A stretch of 64,000 bases of DNA from Lumbricus rubellus (lineage: Eukaryota > Annelida > Clitellata > Crassiclitellata > Lumbricidae), in NCBI GenBank assembly GCA_945859605.1, contig OX243824.1:21812061-21876060 (forward strand). The letters are read 5' to 3'. Each line of letters opens with the position of its first letter. The stretch's first letter is position 1. The position numbers and the translations under genes were made by a program. Below are positions 34,340 to 51,735 of the stretch, piece by piece. The notes beneath the pieces are model-generated. The model worked only from the letters and a program-made list of their open reading frames with translations. It was not told the origin of the DNA and did not search any database.

Positions 34340-34574
34340 GATGATGATGGTGGTTCTCTGCCGGAAGGCAGGTTCATTGGTTTTACGCCCCTGGGGATGA
34401 GATGAGTGAGGTGGTTTTCCTTTGCCTTCCCCACAGACAATGATGGGCAAGCAATTTGCCCAAGGTTGCTCTGCAGCAGCTTGCACTCCTACGTCCCACA
34501 GTGCTAGCCCGAGATATCTAAATCTCTGAATGTCAACTCCCAGCACGGGGCTTGAACCGCAGTCCGTTGCAACC

Positions 34575-34628
<54 letters not shown>

Positions 34629-34700
34629 TACGACGATTTATATGGCGCAGTAACACAGCCATGCCGTTACAAGGGCGCCTTACAAAAACAGCTAGGCCTA
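34340..34700. mobile_element. SINE-like or LINE-tail sequence with AAT run
   Basis: gagatgagtgaggtggtttt, gcttgaaccgcagtccgttg and then an AAT run (34576-34628) followed by gatttatatggcgcag resemble SINE heads and LINE 3' tails common in invertebrates. The class is a guess. Confidence 0.35.
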
Positions 34701-34779
34701 CACCGGATAAGCCCTAGCGAACAGACGTATGCCTCTCTCGTTTACCGGTGTAGCTAACTAGGCTAGTTCTGTGCCTAAT

Positions 34780-35940
34780 TACTAGTTCTCTGATGTTCTG
34801 TGCCTATGTCCCATTTGTTAGCAACCTCTGTTCTCTGCAATGTTCCCTACATTTCATTGCGTCTCCTATAAAATGTTTCTTTGTTCCGTGTTCCTGTGTT
34901 CTCTGTCACATAATGTCCTCGGTTCCGCTGTGTTCTTGTTCCGTGTTCAATATATCTTTTTGGTTCCCTATTTTCTTGTTCCATGTGCTTATTGTTCATA
35001 GTTTCCTGTGATGTTCTGTGTTTCTTGTTCTCTATGTCTTAAGTTCTGGTCCCTTGAGTTCCGGTTCCTTGTTCCTATTTGCTCTGTTCCTTGATATCTT
35101 GTTCCCTGTGCTTCTTATCCCATGTTCTCTATGTTCTCTGTGATGCTCAGCATTCCTTGTTTTTTATGTTTCATGTTACTTATAAATGCTCTCTGTGCTC
35201 ACTTGTGTTCCCTGTTCCTTGTACCCTGTTTCTAAATTGTTCCTTGTTCCCTGTGCTTTTTCTTCCGTATATAGTTCCCTTGTGTTCCTTTGCCCATGTT
35301 CCCTTGTTCCCTGTGTTTTGTTCCTTGTGTCTGTGTCACTTGTTCCCAAATGCTCCCTGCAATGTTTTATGTTCCCTGATGTTCCGTGTTTTCTCGGTCC
35401 ATATGTTCCATGTTCCCTGTTCCATATTTTCTCTGTTATGTGTCCAATAAGTTCGAATCTATATGTTCCATGATATTCCTATGATGTTAACCATTTCTCT
35501 ATGTTACATGTTCTGTTCCTCATGTTCCACGTTGTCTGTTCTGTGCTCCCTATGTTCCATGTTCTCTGTTCCCTTTGTTTTATGGTCCATGTTCCCTGAT
35601 AATTATTCCTATATATGATGCTTTCTTGTTCTCTGTTCCATGCTCTGTATGCTCTCTGCTTTGTGTCCAATGTGTTCCATTTTGTTCCATGATATTCCTA
35701 TGATGGTCCCCCATGTTCCATGTCCCTGTTCCATAGGTTCCATGTTCTATGTTCGCTATATTTCATGTTCTCTGTTCTGCGTTCCCTTTGTTCTATGTTC
35801 CATGTTTCGTGATATTCCCTATGATGTTCTTTTGTTCCATGTTCCTGGTGCTTTCTGTTCTGTGTTCAATAAAAAAATATGTTCCGTGGTATTCTCTATG
35901 ATGTTCCACTGTTCCTTATGTTCCATATGAGCACAGTATG
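34780..35940. repeat. 1.15-kb degenerate TGTTCC(N) tract
   Basis: The + strand is dominated by gttcc, gttct, ccatgttccctg and related words at irregular 8-16 base spacing, with few adenines. Several Cys/Phe/Pro-rich frames exist only because of this bias. Confidence 0.85.
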
Positions 35941-36129
35941 TCCGCTTCGCAGGGTGAGAATTGTGATATAACGACTAATCTCATATGAGCGCTAATATTC
36001 CTCCCTTACGTGACGTCACACGCACGCAACGCGCGAGGCCTCATTTTTAGCCGGCTCATGCTATGTCCACTCAATATACGTCGATGGTCCAATGGTCCAT
36101 GGTGACTTAGTGGTTCCTTTCACTCGCTC

Positions 36130-36265
36130 TGCAACAATGCAGAGGCGTTCGTTCTCAACTTCTCTGTGGTTGGTCCAACAACCTGAAATGGACTTCCCTT
36201 GACTATGCGACACGTCCCAAGTTGTTCTCAATTCGCAAATTGTTAAAGACTGTTTTTTGTGAAAT
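36130..36265 (+). pseudogene. LINE reverse transcriptase C-terminal relic
   Basis: The frame through about 36150-36230 reads FSVVGPTT-(stop)-NGLPL, the usual FS-x-GP-x-WN-LPL end of CR1/L2-type LINEs with the W codon changed to a stop. It is short and degraded. Confidence 0.5.
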
Positions 36266-37060
36266 AATTGTTTTTCGCATTTTTTAAACTTTCACGTGCG
36301 TATATTCCTTCCCATGTTCTCTGGGCATCGCTGAATCGTTGACTGAGGCGTAGGCTACAAGACATACTGCAACTTTCGAGTTACAGCAATTTGCAAACCA
36401 GTGACGACGTAGTGAGGTGTACTTGGCTCTCATCAGAAATACAGTACAATTTGCATTAAATTAATTATAACCGAAGAATTTATCAAATTAAATTTACTGC
36501 TACGCTACCGGAAGTACCGGTTTCAATGACGCATAGGCCTACAGTTGACGTCAGATTATACGTAGGCTATGGGCCGCCGAGTAAACCATGAATAAAATTG
36601 TCGTGTACGGTACGTACCATGCGCGTATTCTATTTTTTGAAAGGTACGTATAGGCCTACGTATTTTAACGTATTCTATTTTAGGTTGCGCGTACCCTTGA
36701 GCTATGCCAGTAGCATAACTAGGATTTTTCGTTTGGGGTTGCTTAAGCTTTAAGCATGACGAGTGTGGTAGCATATTAGCCGTAAGCGTACACAACGGAT
36801 TGATTTATTTGGGGCTTCAGCTTCGTTGGGGAGGGGCTTAAGCTCCCCAAGCCCAAACGCTAGTTAAGTCCATGGTACTTACGACATGTACTGAATTGGT
36901 TGCGAAATAAAAATGTTATGCTTTGTTATACGTTATATAGGCTTTGTTGTTGACCAAGATGATCGCATATTTCTGTGGCGTTTCAGACCTTTTCGTTTGT
37001 CAATAGAAATGTCTTCCTACCACACTCCATTATCCTATTTCCATTGTTGTGTTAAATTAA
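36266..37060. other. Non-coding stretch, nothing recognised
   Basis: Two TAGGCCTA octamers (36534, 36651) and related heptamers. No gene. Confidence 0.4.
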
Positions 37061-37129
37061 ATATTGTTGAATGATTGATTTACGATTGCTTATCTCGAAA
37101 GGAGTACGATAGGTCTATAACCATCCTCG

Positions 37130-37490
37130 TTTTACTCTGGTTTGGCCCTGCCTGCTTGGCCATGCTCATGTCCACCTTTGTGTGCTCTGTAGCCATACTC
37201 CTAGTGCTTGCCACTTCCGATACCTTCGTTCGGCTAAACAAAGTCTGCTCTCGGTCACATTTTGCTCGTACTTCCACTAAACAGAGTCATGTCTTCTCGA
37301 TGGTAGACCCTCGACCTGGAATGGTCTTCCTCTGACACTCCGCTCTCTTCCTAAAAATCCTTCTCAGGACTTCCTCTCTCATCTTAGGACGGTTTTTATT
37401 TGGCCACGCTGAGGTTAGGAGCGCCTCTGATTAGTCCTTATAGAGGCGCCATACTAATTCACTTAATTAATCATGAATCTATAAATACCA
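37130..37490 (+). pseudogene. LINE 3' end (CR1/L2-like C terminus and tail)
   Basis: A frame with STWNGLPLTLRSLPKNPSQ followed by FLSHLRTVF matches the C-terminal end of CR1/L2-type LINE proteins. It is followed by ggagcgcctctgatta...agaggcgcc, which resembles the SINE tails in this window. Confidence 0.6.
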
Positions 37491-37855
37491 TACAGGCTAC
37501 GATAAGAATTGGCCATGCGTCGTATGTCTGGACCAATGACACGAGTAGGACTTAATTAAAGAGAATACACAATAATCAATGAGGGAAAAAATAATTATAG
37601 GGCGGGTTAATGGCACGCAGGGTGACTGATAATACAGGACCCTTTACATACTGCGGTGTCTACCAGCTGTTGCATTTCATTATGTACTCGTAAAAAGGAA
37701 TAAAAAATAATGCCTTTCTTTAATGAGGGATCGATAAGTTCGCTGTTAATGGTTGCTGCTGTGCAGTAGAGTTGCACGGCCGAGCTAATTTCGCGACAGG
37801 AATTTAAGGCTAATGACACGTGGGGTTGATGACACAACAAGGAATAAATTAAGCA
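37491..37855. other. Non-coding stretch
   Basis: Nothing recognised. Confidence 0.35.
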
Positions 37856-38005
37856 TAATGCGCCAGGGTGGGCGGGGTCGATGACTCATTTTGGGTGGGG
37901 TCCGAGGTGCGATCATTCTTTGTGGGTGGAGTCGATCACTCATTGTGGGCGGAGTCGATCACTCTTTGTGGGCTGGGTCGATGACTCACGGTGGACGGGG
38001 CTAAT
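37856..38005. repeat. About 27-30 bp tandem repeat (gtgggcggagtcgatcactc)
   Basis: Five degenerate units of gggcggggtcgatgactcatt type. Confidence 0.8.
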
Positions 38006-39100
38006 TATCTTGAGTCTTCTTGACCTTGATTGGACTCTTTCTATTGACTGATGGCATGCATATTAATGGGTCTTGAGCTAGATTGTGCTCATAAATGTAG
38101 CTTCTCTTCTACTTAACTCGTTGAATAGACCACCCAAAAAATCGAAATATAGCTAACTCTGCCATGGATAGAGGGGGGAGTGGAGGAGATGCGTCGCCGG
38201 ATGTGAAGGCACGCACAGGAAGGACTAAGTTCTAAGTTCTGCTAAGTTGGTGAACAGTGAAAGCCACCTTTTGCGTCTGTTGCCTTTGCAACAGCAGTCA
38301 GTTCTTGTGGTCGATCCAGAGCAGTGGTGTAGTCCTAAAAAAATGAAGTGGGGGAACGCCTGGAAATTGAAGCAGCAACTGTAGCAAAAAGTGCAATCTT
38401 GCAAGTGTGAGCGCTGCTATTTTTGAAACTGTTGAATGTAAAAAAATATTTAAAAATTAATAAATGTAATTATGTAAATCTATACATAGAAATTTGTTAT
38501 TTGTAACATATTGTATTCAAGTATTCAAACAGTTTCCATACCTGTACAGATAGTACAGACTTAATGCTAAAGTACAGTGACTGTCAGTCTGTCAGTGAGC
38601 CAGTAGCTAGGCTACAGTCAGAGGAATTGCCACGGCTGCAGACTGCTGATCTGTAGATTGTTCGGTGAGAACAGATTGTGACTGTGCCTTTGACTTCTTG
38701 CTGAAGAAGATTGTAAGTTTACTTTCCTGTGGTATCTGTATCCGCTTCATATTAGGCTTACACATTTTTTCTCATTTATTAATTTATTGTTATTACAGTA
38801 CTACTGTACTATTTTCATTTATCATTAACTTTTATTTACAAAATTACAACAGACAGACGCTGAGACGCTATTTACATAGAATATTTAGTATAAAGCCAAC
38901 AGCCCAACACATATATAAATATATCTGCTAAACTGCGAAAGGCTCAAGTAAGTAAGCAGTTGAAACTGTGAGTCTTGAAGTCTTCTTTGTTCATTTATTT
39001 CAGCAGAAATGCTCCAAAATAGTGAAGGATCGCGTTCCCTCCCTGGAAAAAAGTGCGGGAACGCCGTTCCCCCGCGTTCCCGCCCCACTACACCACTTAT
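38006..39100. other. Non-coding stretch, no supported gene
   Basis: Short frames near 38665-39200 lack domains and overlap repeat-like sequence. Confidence 0.35.
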
Positions 39101-39104
39101 CCAG

Positions 39105-40040
39105 AGGCGATCCGCCTCTGGATCATTATTTCGTTGTAGCCATAAGCTTAGTTTGCGAGGGGAAATCCGGCCATGGACCCCCATTGAGAAATTTTTCAAT
39201 TTTTCACCAGCTATTGTGGCGGGGAAAACGGACGTGGCCCCCTACAGGTTCGATGATGCAATGAGAAAAGGTGACAAAGAAGAAAGAAAGAGGAAAGTAG
39301 CGTATGACTAAAAAGGTCGTCAGCTATTATGACGGAGAAAATGGTGTCTTTTTCTAGAAATGGGTTTTCGTCGGCAAAATTACTTTAAAAACCCAGTTTT
39401 TTCTGACGGGCAAAGTGCTATATATTCTCCGAAATTTGGACCAAACGATTAAAAAAGGTCATCAAGGTCGAAAATTTCTGTATCCGCCTCTGGGTCGATC
39501 TGATACCATATTGGAGTATGCTACAAGCTACATGTAGCCTAAATTGGTGAATGCAATCAGAAAACTAAGCTTATGGCTACAATGAAACATCGTAGGTCCA
39601 ATAACGCTACTCTACTGCACAACAGCAACCATTAACAGCGAACTTAGCGACCGAAGGTCGATTTCCCATTTTCATCCACTCTGCGATCCGCTCAATTCCA
39701 AGCTCCATTCTCTGCCGCTGGTGTACAACCGTTGAATGAAGGTCCTGACGTATAGAGCGGCGGTGATCATCGGCATATACAGTGGCGTGGTTAGGGGGGG
39801 GCAGGGGGGGACATGTGTCCCCGGGCGCCGAGGGAAGGGGGCGCCAAAATGAGGTCTAAAAGTAAAAATTTTACACTTGTATTTTTGTATTTTAGCTGAT
39901 TTATCCCATGTAAATTTGTCAGATCGAATTTTGGCGCCCCAAAACATCCAGTTAGATTCATATTACTTAGGCTACAAACCGCTTGCCAGACATGATTTTG
40001 GCGCCCCATTAAGCACTAACGGGCGGCGGGCGCCCCATAC
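39105..40040. mobile_element. Cluster of worn hAT-like repeat ends
   Basis: tccagaggcgatccgcctctgg (39099-39121), gactaaaaaggtcgtcag and, at about 39780, cagtggcgtggttagg followed by gggcgcc/ttggcgcccca inverted words. 41575-41633 (tagctacgccactgg) is an inverted relative of 39780-39850. Confidence 0.45.
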
Positions 40041-41124
40041 TCATTGTACCTGATCAAACCACAACGCAGGGTTGTTAGGCCAGACACAGTTTGTCTGCAC
40101 CCAAAATATTTCCCCTCAGAAATTCCCCACCCCAGTTATAGATCCTAGTACAAGCTCCCGCGGTCAACCTGGCTGTGAAGGAATCTTGGGCCGGAACGAA
40201 TCTGGATTCTGCTGCATCCATTTCCCTATGGCCGATTAGAAGGAGGGTAGGGGTTACTGGGTTATGCTGGCCCGAGTAGAGGTAGCATCTGTCCATTTGT
40301 GGGTTTCTATAGTGGATTAGTCTGGCTTGGCTCTTGTCTCTGAAACTGATGCCTGATAGCAGGGGTGGGTCCCAGATAGATATATGTCTGCTTCTGGGTC
40401 AAGAGGTCAATTAGTTCAAGCGCTCTTTCAAGAGGGCATTCGTAGAGGCAGACACCGCATTGTCCTTGGATTTCAATTCTGAAGCAGTATTAGATAAAAT
40501 GAACAAATAACATTATGTGCTGTCTTGTACTGTTATTTTGTTTGAATGCAAATAATTAGGCCTACTATTTAATTTTTTTTAAATTGTTAGTTTTACGTTA
40601 TATAACTTCGTACAAAATAATCAACTACCGGTTCGTAGCTATTAAATTTTATTCTTTCATCGACAGCAGGTAGGCCTATTTCCTATGATATAGTTTTATG
40701 CATGATAAAATACATTTCGAATGATAGGCCATACATAGTTTTTAGTTTAATATTATTTTGTTGTTCTGTTTGCATAAAAACCGTATCATAATATGGTATT
40801 GTTACAATTTCGTAGTTAATTATAAAAATGTTTTACTTACAGAAGTAAGATAATATTAGCCTAGCCTACTCTTTAGAACGAATTCCCAAATGACATCCGT
40901 CAGTTTGATCATCTAATTCTATCTTGCCTTTTAATTTCGCCTCATTCACTTACACTCACTTCTGCTACTTGCCGGTTGCCACTTGGTGGAACTCTCGACT
41001 GAAAACCGAACTCTTCAACCGATCATATTATGATTCTAGTCGTGCTCCATCACCACCACACTACCATCATTAAGGCAGAGGGTGGGGAAACGCCCCTTTA
41101 AAGGTTTTTTCTTCTTATTTACAA
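40041..41124. other. Mostly unrecognised; possible LINE tail near 40960-41060
   Basis: A frame LPVATWWNSRLKTELFNRS at about 40970-41030 resembles a LINE C-terminal end but is short. Confidence 0.3.
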
Positions 41125-41132
41125 CGTGAGTA

Positions 41133-41366
41133 CAGTATCGGCGCTAGGGGGCCAGAGGCTGAGCCCCACCCCCCATGAGGCGATCGCTTTTTCCCATGTG
41201 AAAATTAAATATTTCGACGTTTAGGCCCCCAAAAAACCTGACAATTCCAATTAAATTTGGACCTGATGACTAAAAAAGTCATCAGAAATTTTGGCGTCGA
41301 AAATGGAAAAACATTTCGGCCACGATTCAGCCCCGTCCCAAAACTGAAATCCTGGCGCCGCCACTG
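41133..41366. mobile_element. 234-bp hAT-type MITE with perfect 8-bp target duplication
   Basis: Ends cagtatcggcgctaggggg and cctggcgccgccactg are inverted repeats. The direct repeat cgtgagta flanks it at 41125-41132 and 41367-41374. The interior has gactaaaaaagtcatcagaaa, the signature of the dispersed family seen at 3113, 16255, 42361 and 53100. Confidence 0.88.
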
Positions 41367-41636
41367 CGTGAGTAATGGCATTTCGAGAGTGAAATTATTG
41401 TAAGGTCTAGTGCTGAATATCCTAAATACAGTAGGCCTACTACTGTGTTTTGATAAACAAAACGCCCCTTGTCGCCCATTTATATTTTCTGATAACCTTT
41501 GTCACTTCTGAGGCCAAAAAGCACTTCAAAGAGATTGCCTGCAGACAATAAAGCAGTGGGGAAAAACTAAACAGGGAGGCGCCAATTTCGTAGTTCGTCC
41601 CCGGGCGCGAAATATCCTAGCTACGCCACTGGGCAT

Positions 41637-42175
41637 ATAGAAGTGTGATGACAGGTTGGTAATCGTGGCAAGCTCTCCAACGTCGTGGGTGTACATGTAG
41701 AGCAGGAATAACAACATGCAGACTAAGCACGGAGCCCTGAGAGACTCCAAATACGAGGGAGCGGACGGATGAAAGAACCTCATTGAAGAGCACTGAGTCA
41801 TTGACTACTGGCGTCCACAAACTTGTGGGGCGCGGTGGTGTAGTGGTGGCGTCGTTGCCTTGGAGCCGGAAGGTTCGAGGTTCGAATCCACCTCGCCGCG
41901 TAAGGACCTTGAACAAGTTCTTCACTCACAATTGCACAGCGCTTCGGCTTGAAACTCCGATGCAGTGTCCGCTCTGCATTCGTGAGCGCCTCTGAGTAGA
42001 GAGAGCTTGAAGGGGCGCTATAGCAAGTGCACATACAGACATACAAACAGAGGTAAAAGCGAAGCCAGTCGAGCGCGACCGATCGGATCCCGAATGTTCT
42101 TGGCATGCCCTCAACCAAGATGTCATGGTCGACGGTATCAAACGCAGCTGAGAGATCCAGCAGACCAGGCATTCT
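41637..42175 (-). pseudogene. LINE reverse transcriptase fragment interrupted by a SINE
   Basis: Minus-strand frames read [16 protein letters not shown] and ALDWLRFYL to the right of the SINE and VNDS...FGVSQGSVLSL to the left, the consecutive RT motifs of L2/CR1-type LINEs. Frameshifts follow GVSQGSVL. The SINE at 41827-42050 splits the two halves at the expected distance. Confidence 0.75.
41827..42050 (+). mobile_element. tRNA-derived SINE inside LINE relic
   Basis: Box A ggtggtgtagtggtgg, box B ggttcgaatcc, body gcgcttcggcttgaaactcc and ggggcgctatagc, ending in an acatacagacatacaa tail. Confidence 0.85.
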
Positions 42176-42360
42176 AATGTTGAGATCGTTTCTATAGCCA
42201 ACATGTATCTAACGGAACAGAGAACTCGACTAATGCAACTCAATTCAATTTATTTAGTGATTCGAAGAAAGACAGACAATTACACATTCACAATTTATTA
42301 CACACAGTGATTAGGCCTAAGTATTCTAGTTGTCAATTACTATGTCATAGCCTAACATAG

Positions 42361-42590
42361 GCGTTGGAGACGGGGTCCAGAGGAGGCAAATGCCCCATCC
42401 TGAAATATCGGGAGAATCTGATTTTCTGGCAAGCACTCTCGAACAAAATAGAAAAAAGTAAAATTTGCAACTATTTTCTGAAGATTTCGACACCGGATGA
42501 CTAAAAAAAGGTCGTCAGAATTCTTCCGGGCAAAAGTCAAATTTTTGCCCTCCCCACTGCTGAAATGTCCCCTACGCCTATGTAGCCTAG
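42361..42590. mobile_element. Dispersed repeat copy (gactaaaaaaaggtcgtcag family)
   Basis: It contains ggatgactaaaaaaaggtcg and edges taggcgttgg / cctacgcctatg that are inverted to each other. Confidence 0.5.
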
Positions 42591-42808
42591 TGTAAAATCA
42601 TTGCCAGAGAGCATAGGCTACCCGAAAGGAGTGATCCCGATATTTAACAAATAAAAAAATCACTACATTGACATGGTAGGCCAATGGAACTCAGATGTAA
42701 ATGGCGGTATTTTCTGACACAAGCAAATAGTAGCATCGAGATACCATCCCTCTGTTTAACTTAAAATTAAAATAAATAAATAAATAAACATAGGTAAATA
42801 GAAGACAG

Positions 42809-42814
42809 TTTATT
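42809..42814 (-). terminator. Candidate polyadenylation signal of the FReD gene
   Basis: AATAAA on the minus strand, about 150 bases after the stop codon at 42963. Confidence 0.45.
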
Positions 42815-42962
42815 TTACAGCTTTTAGCATTTTGGTAGCCTATAGCTTACATGTAGACTATGTCCAGAAAAATCGACGTATAGAAGGTTTCTAACTGGTG
42901 AAAATGCAGGAAGGGAAAAACAGAAAAGTAAAAAATGTCAAATTCATGCGGTTCTCGAAGCT

Positions 42963-48946
<5,984 letters not shown>

Positions 48947-49266
48947 CGTGCTATCAAACAACAGATTAAATCAATCCAGAATAATCCTCTGGTGACATAT
49001 CATAGTATCATGCGACTCCTCTTTTACGCTTGAAATAATTTAAATTGCCATAAATCACATGAAATTTGCTGTTAGATATAACCTACATTTGGTTCCTTGT
49101 CACAGATTTGCCGGTATTTGGCCGCGAAAGAAAACTTGAATGATATCCTAATCCTACATGTACATGTACCATGATAGTCTAAACAATAATATTGTTACAG
49201 ATTGCTCCAACTTGAGAACCTAACTGATAAAGATTGAAAGTATTAGACACTTTCGATCTTATAGGT
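48947..49266. other. Upstream region of the FReD gene
   Basis: No clear TATA box or other core promoter element is seen on the minus strand. Confidence 0.35.
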
Positions 49267-49725
49267 CTATCTATGGATATTGCTCGGTTGGAGAACTTGA
49301 GATGACTTGTGACCGGCGGTCGAGAGAGTGTAAGTCAGGCGGATGATCTGGTAGAACGGGTAGGCTGGATGGTGAACAGTTTGCGAAGATATATGGACTG
49401 GGAGCATTGCAAGGAGTTGTAGGTTAAGGAGAGAACTTTGCAGTGGATTCGCTCTGTGATTTTCAACCAGTGAAGTGACTTGAGGATGGGGGTGATGTGA
49501 TGATATGGGTATTCTGGTGACGGCTCTAGCTAGAGAATTTTGAATGAGTTGAAAGCGTTGAAGTTGTGTGGAGTCAAGGTTTAAGAACAGAGAGTTGCAA
49601 TAGTCAAGTTTCGAGTGAACGATGGACTCTAACATCAAGCGACAGAACAGTCTTACTTGTTTGCTCGCGACGATTACTTTGTTGAATGTCTGTATAGAAG
49701 CACGACGCAACTAAGTGAAAGTCTC
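49267..49725 (-). pseudogene. LINE reverse transcriptase C-terminal fragment (CR1/L2-like)
   Basis: The frame contains SKLDYCNSLFLNLDSTQLQR followed by FQLIQNSLARAVTRIP, the post-RT block of CR1/L2-type LINEs. It starts abruptly at the right, where the duplicated non-coding segment begins, and has no downstream tail. The same N-terminal piece exists at 30938-31020. Confidence 0.75.
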
Positions 49726-50033
49726 CTCTGCTACTCTCGAATTTTCCTCTTTGTTTAGCCTCTTATCTCAGGCTTCCAACCAATTGGGCGTGACTTTTAA
49801 TCACGTGTAACCTACGTACATCCGGTGGTACAGGACATAACCGTCATAGGTTTACCTTAGCAACCGAACCACCCTTTCATGCATGTACATACATGTAGGC
49901 CTATGCAGGTTTAAGCCATTCCTTCAACACCTGCTACAAAATGTCTATGATACGATACTCGATATTTCTATCGATTTTTGTAGGCTATGGAGTAGATTTG
50001 AGCGAGTGACAAAAATATTATCTAATCCAACGT

Positions 50034-50272
50034 GGGGCGCGTATGTAGGCCTAGTTGGTATGTTTGTTGCCTTGCAGCCGAAGTGTTGCATGCTCGAATC
50101 CACCTAAAGTCGTCGCGTAGGGACCCTTGGCAAGTCCTTCATTCACAATAATTGCTCGGGCGCTTCGGCGTGAAAGTCCGATGCAGTGTCCGCCCTGTAG
50201 TCGACAGCGCCTCTGAGTAGTGAGCTTGAATGACCGCTATAGAAATGGAGAAATAGATCTACATGAATAAAT
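50034..50272 (+). mobile_element. tRNA-derived SINE, older copy
   Basis: Same position in the duplicated segment as 31349. The A box is disrupted by tatgtaggcctag (TAGGCCTA at 50046), so it is probably transcriptionally dead. Confidence 0.75.
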
Positions 50273-50335
50273 GAAGCTGATCTTAACCGAGCAATGGCAG
50301 CAGTGGATTTGTTATTTTCTGATGAAATTACGCGC

Positions 50336-50532
50336 CAGGGCTTTTTTAACGTGCAGTTGTAGCCTACACAAAATGTGCAGCTCTAAATAGATTTGTGCAG
50401 TTGAAGAAGCATTCTTGTACAGTTAAAACTAGCAAAAAAATGGTAATTGTCCTCCGATTGGAAGTAATTTACCATGGATGATGGGAAGGAAAATAAGTTG
50501 TTTAGTTCTAAAAATTCCTTAAAAACAACCCC
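50336..50532 (-). mobile_element. MITE family A copy
   Basis: From cagggcttttttaacgtgca to ccttaaaaacaaccccg. It carries tgtagcctacac where other copies have tgtacac, a 5-base insertion at TA. Confidence 0.8.
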
Positions 50533-51119
50533 GCAAGAAGCCTGCACAACACTGATGAGTCAACCTTATGTAACAGACGTATCCGAGAATCTATTCCAGA
50601 TAGATAGGCCTACAGCCCTACACCTACAAACAATAACAATAAAGACAATTAAGCAAGCATAGCTATATAGCCTAAATCTTAGCGTATATTATGATTAATT
50701 TTTTGGCAGTAGTCTCAAAAATCTCTTTCCTTAGCTTGGCTATAATGTACAAAATAATGTATTCGAGAATTAGTTAAGACAAACAACAGACAAGAAGATT
50801 GACTTCACCATTAAATTGCTCAAACGACCCGGTGATTACACTGGTAAAAGAATAGACACAACAGAACTTAGTGCTCATGAATGCCATAATGGTCAGTTCT
50901 TTAGATCGACCTTTTGCCATATCATTGGAGCAATGAAACGAGAAAACATGCATGACTGCAATAATGCATTTGCTTTAAGGGAGAGCACAAAAAACACCAG
51001 CGTGTGCTGCAGAGCATACCTGGATATATGCATCACAATATTATGCTGTCCATTAATTGCAGGATATACTACGTGGAGATTGATGTAGTATAGGAGTAGT
51101 TTAGGCCCTATGTTACACG
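50533..51119. other. Non-coding stretch, no supported gene
   Basis: Small frames only; no domain recognised. Confidence 0.35.
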
Positions 51120-51424
51120 AACAAAACATAAACAAAGAAACAGAGGAGTCGCGCGTTGTGATGTCGCGCAAATATTTGCGTCCAAATTGTTATAAATAGC
51201 GAAAGCGTTAATGTTGTGTGACTGACAGTTGGAGTCTGATTTAGAGCACACTATCGAATGGTGTTGGCAAAAAATAAATCGCTTATTCATTGCTACTAGA
51301 ACAGTCTCTTTTTGCTAGAATCGAGGGATTTTGATTGGAACGTTTGATGGATTATAGGCCTAGGCAGGGCTGTAATCGATGGTATACGCGGGTATAGGCA
51401 TGTTATCACATGCATGCGTGTATG

Positions 51425-51735
51425 ACTGCATGTATGTATGTATGTATGTATGTATGTATGTATGTATGTATGTACATGTATGTATGTATGTGTGTGTATG
51501 TATTGTATGTAAGTACGTATGTATATATGCATGTATGTATGTATGTATGTATGTACGTATGTATGTATGTAAGTATGTATGTATGTAGGCCTATGTATTA
51601 ATTTTATGCATGTGTGTATGTATGTACGTATGTATGTATGTGTGTATGTATGTATGTATGTATGTATGTATGTATGTATGTATGTATGTATGTATGTATG
51701 TATGTATGTAGGTATGTATGTATGTATGTATGTAT
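51425..51735. repeat. ATGT array with several interruptions
   Basis: One interruption at 51586 is TAGGCCTA inside otherwise regular atgtatgta-tgtat sequence. Confidence 0.95.

Larger units (their letters stand above)
33566..36104. mobile_element. 2.5-kb inverted-repeat element carrying satellite-like cargo
   Basis: The left arm about 33576-33605 (catcgacgtatattgagtgg, then acatagcatg) is exactly inverted at about 36058-36087. A second inverted match is gtgtgacgtcacgtaaggg against cccttacgtgacgtcacac about 65 bases further in. The interior holds ATG/TGG runs, a tandem MITE cluster, a repeat with an AAT tail and the TGTTCC tract. No transposase is visible. Confidence 0.7.
49617..51400 (+). repeat. 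Second copy of the segment at 30938-32690
   Basis: See 30938. Here the first block is broken at 50336 by a MITE A insertion absent from the other copy. The end near 51370 is a single unit of the 133-bp repeat, ending in an ATGT array. Confidence 0.7.

Noticed and set aside
34793..35930. Cys/Phe/Pro/Val-rich frames resembling secreted proteins
   Set aside because: They track the TGTTCC low-complexity tract in more than one frame with no conserved spacing.
38665..39311. Small gene suggested by 88-104 codon frames
   Set aside because: No conserved motif, and the region overlaps dispersed-repeat sequence.
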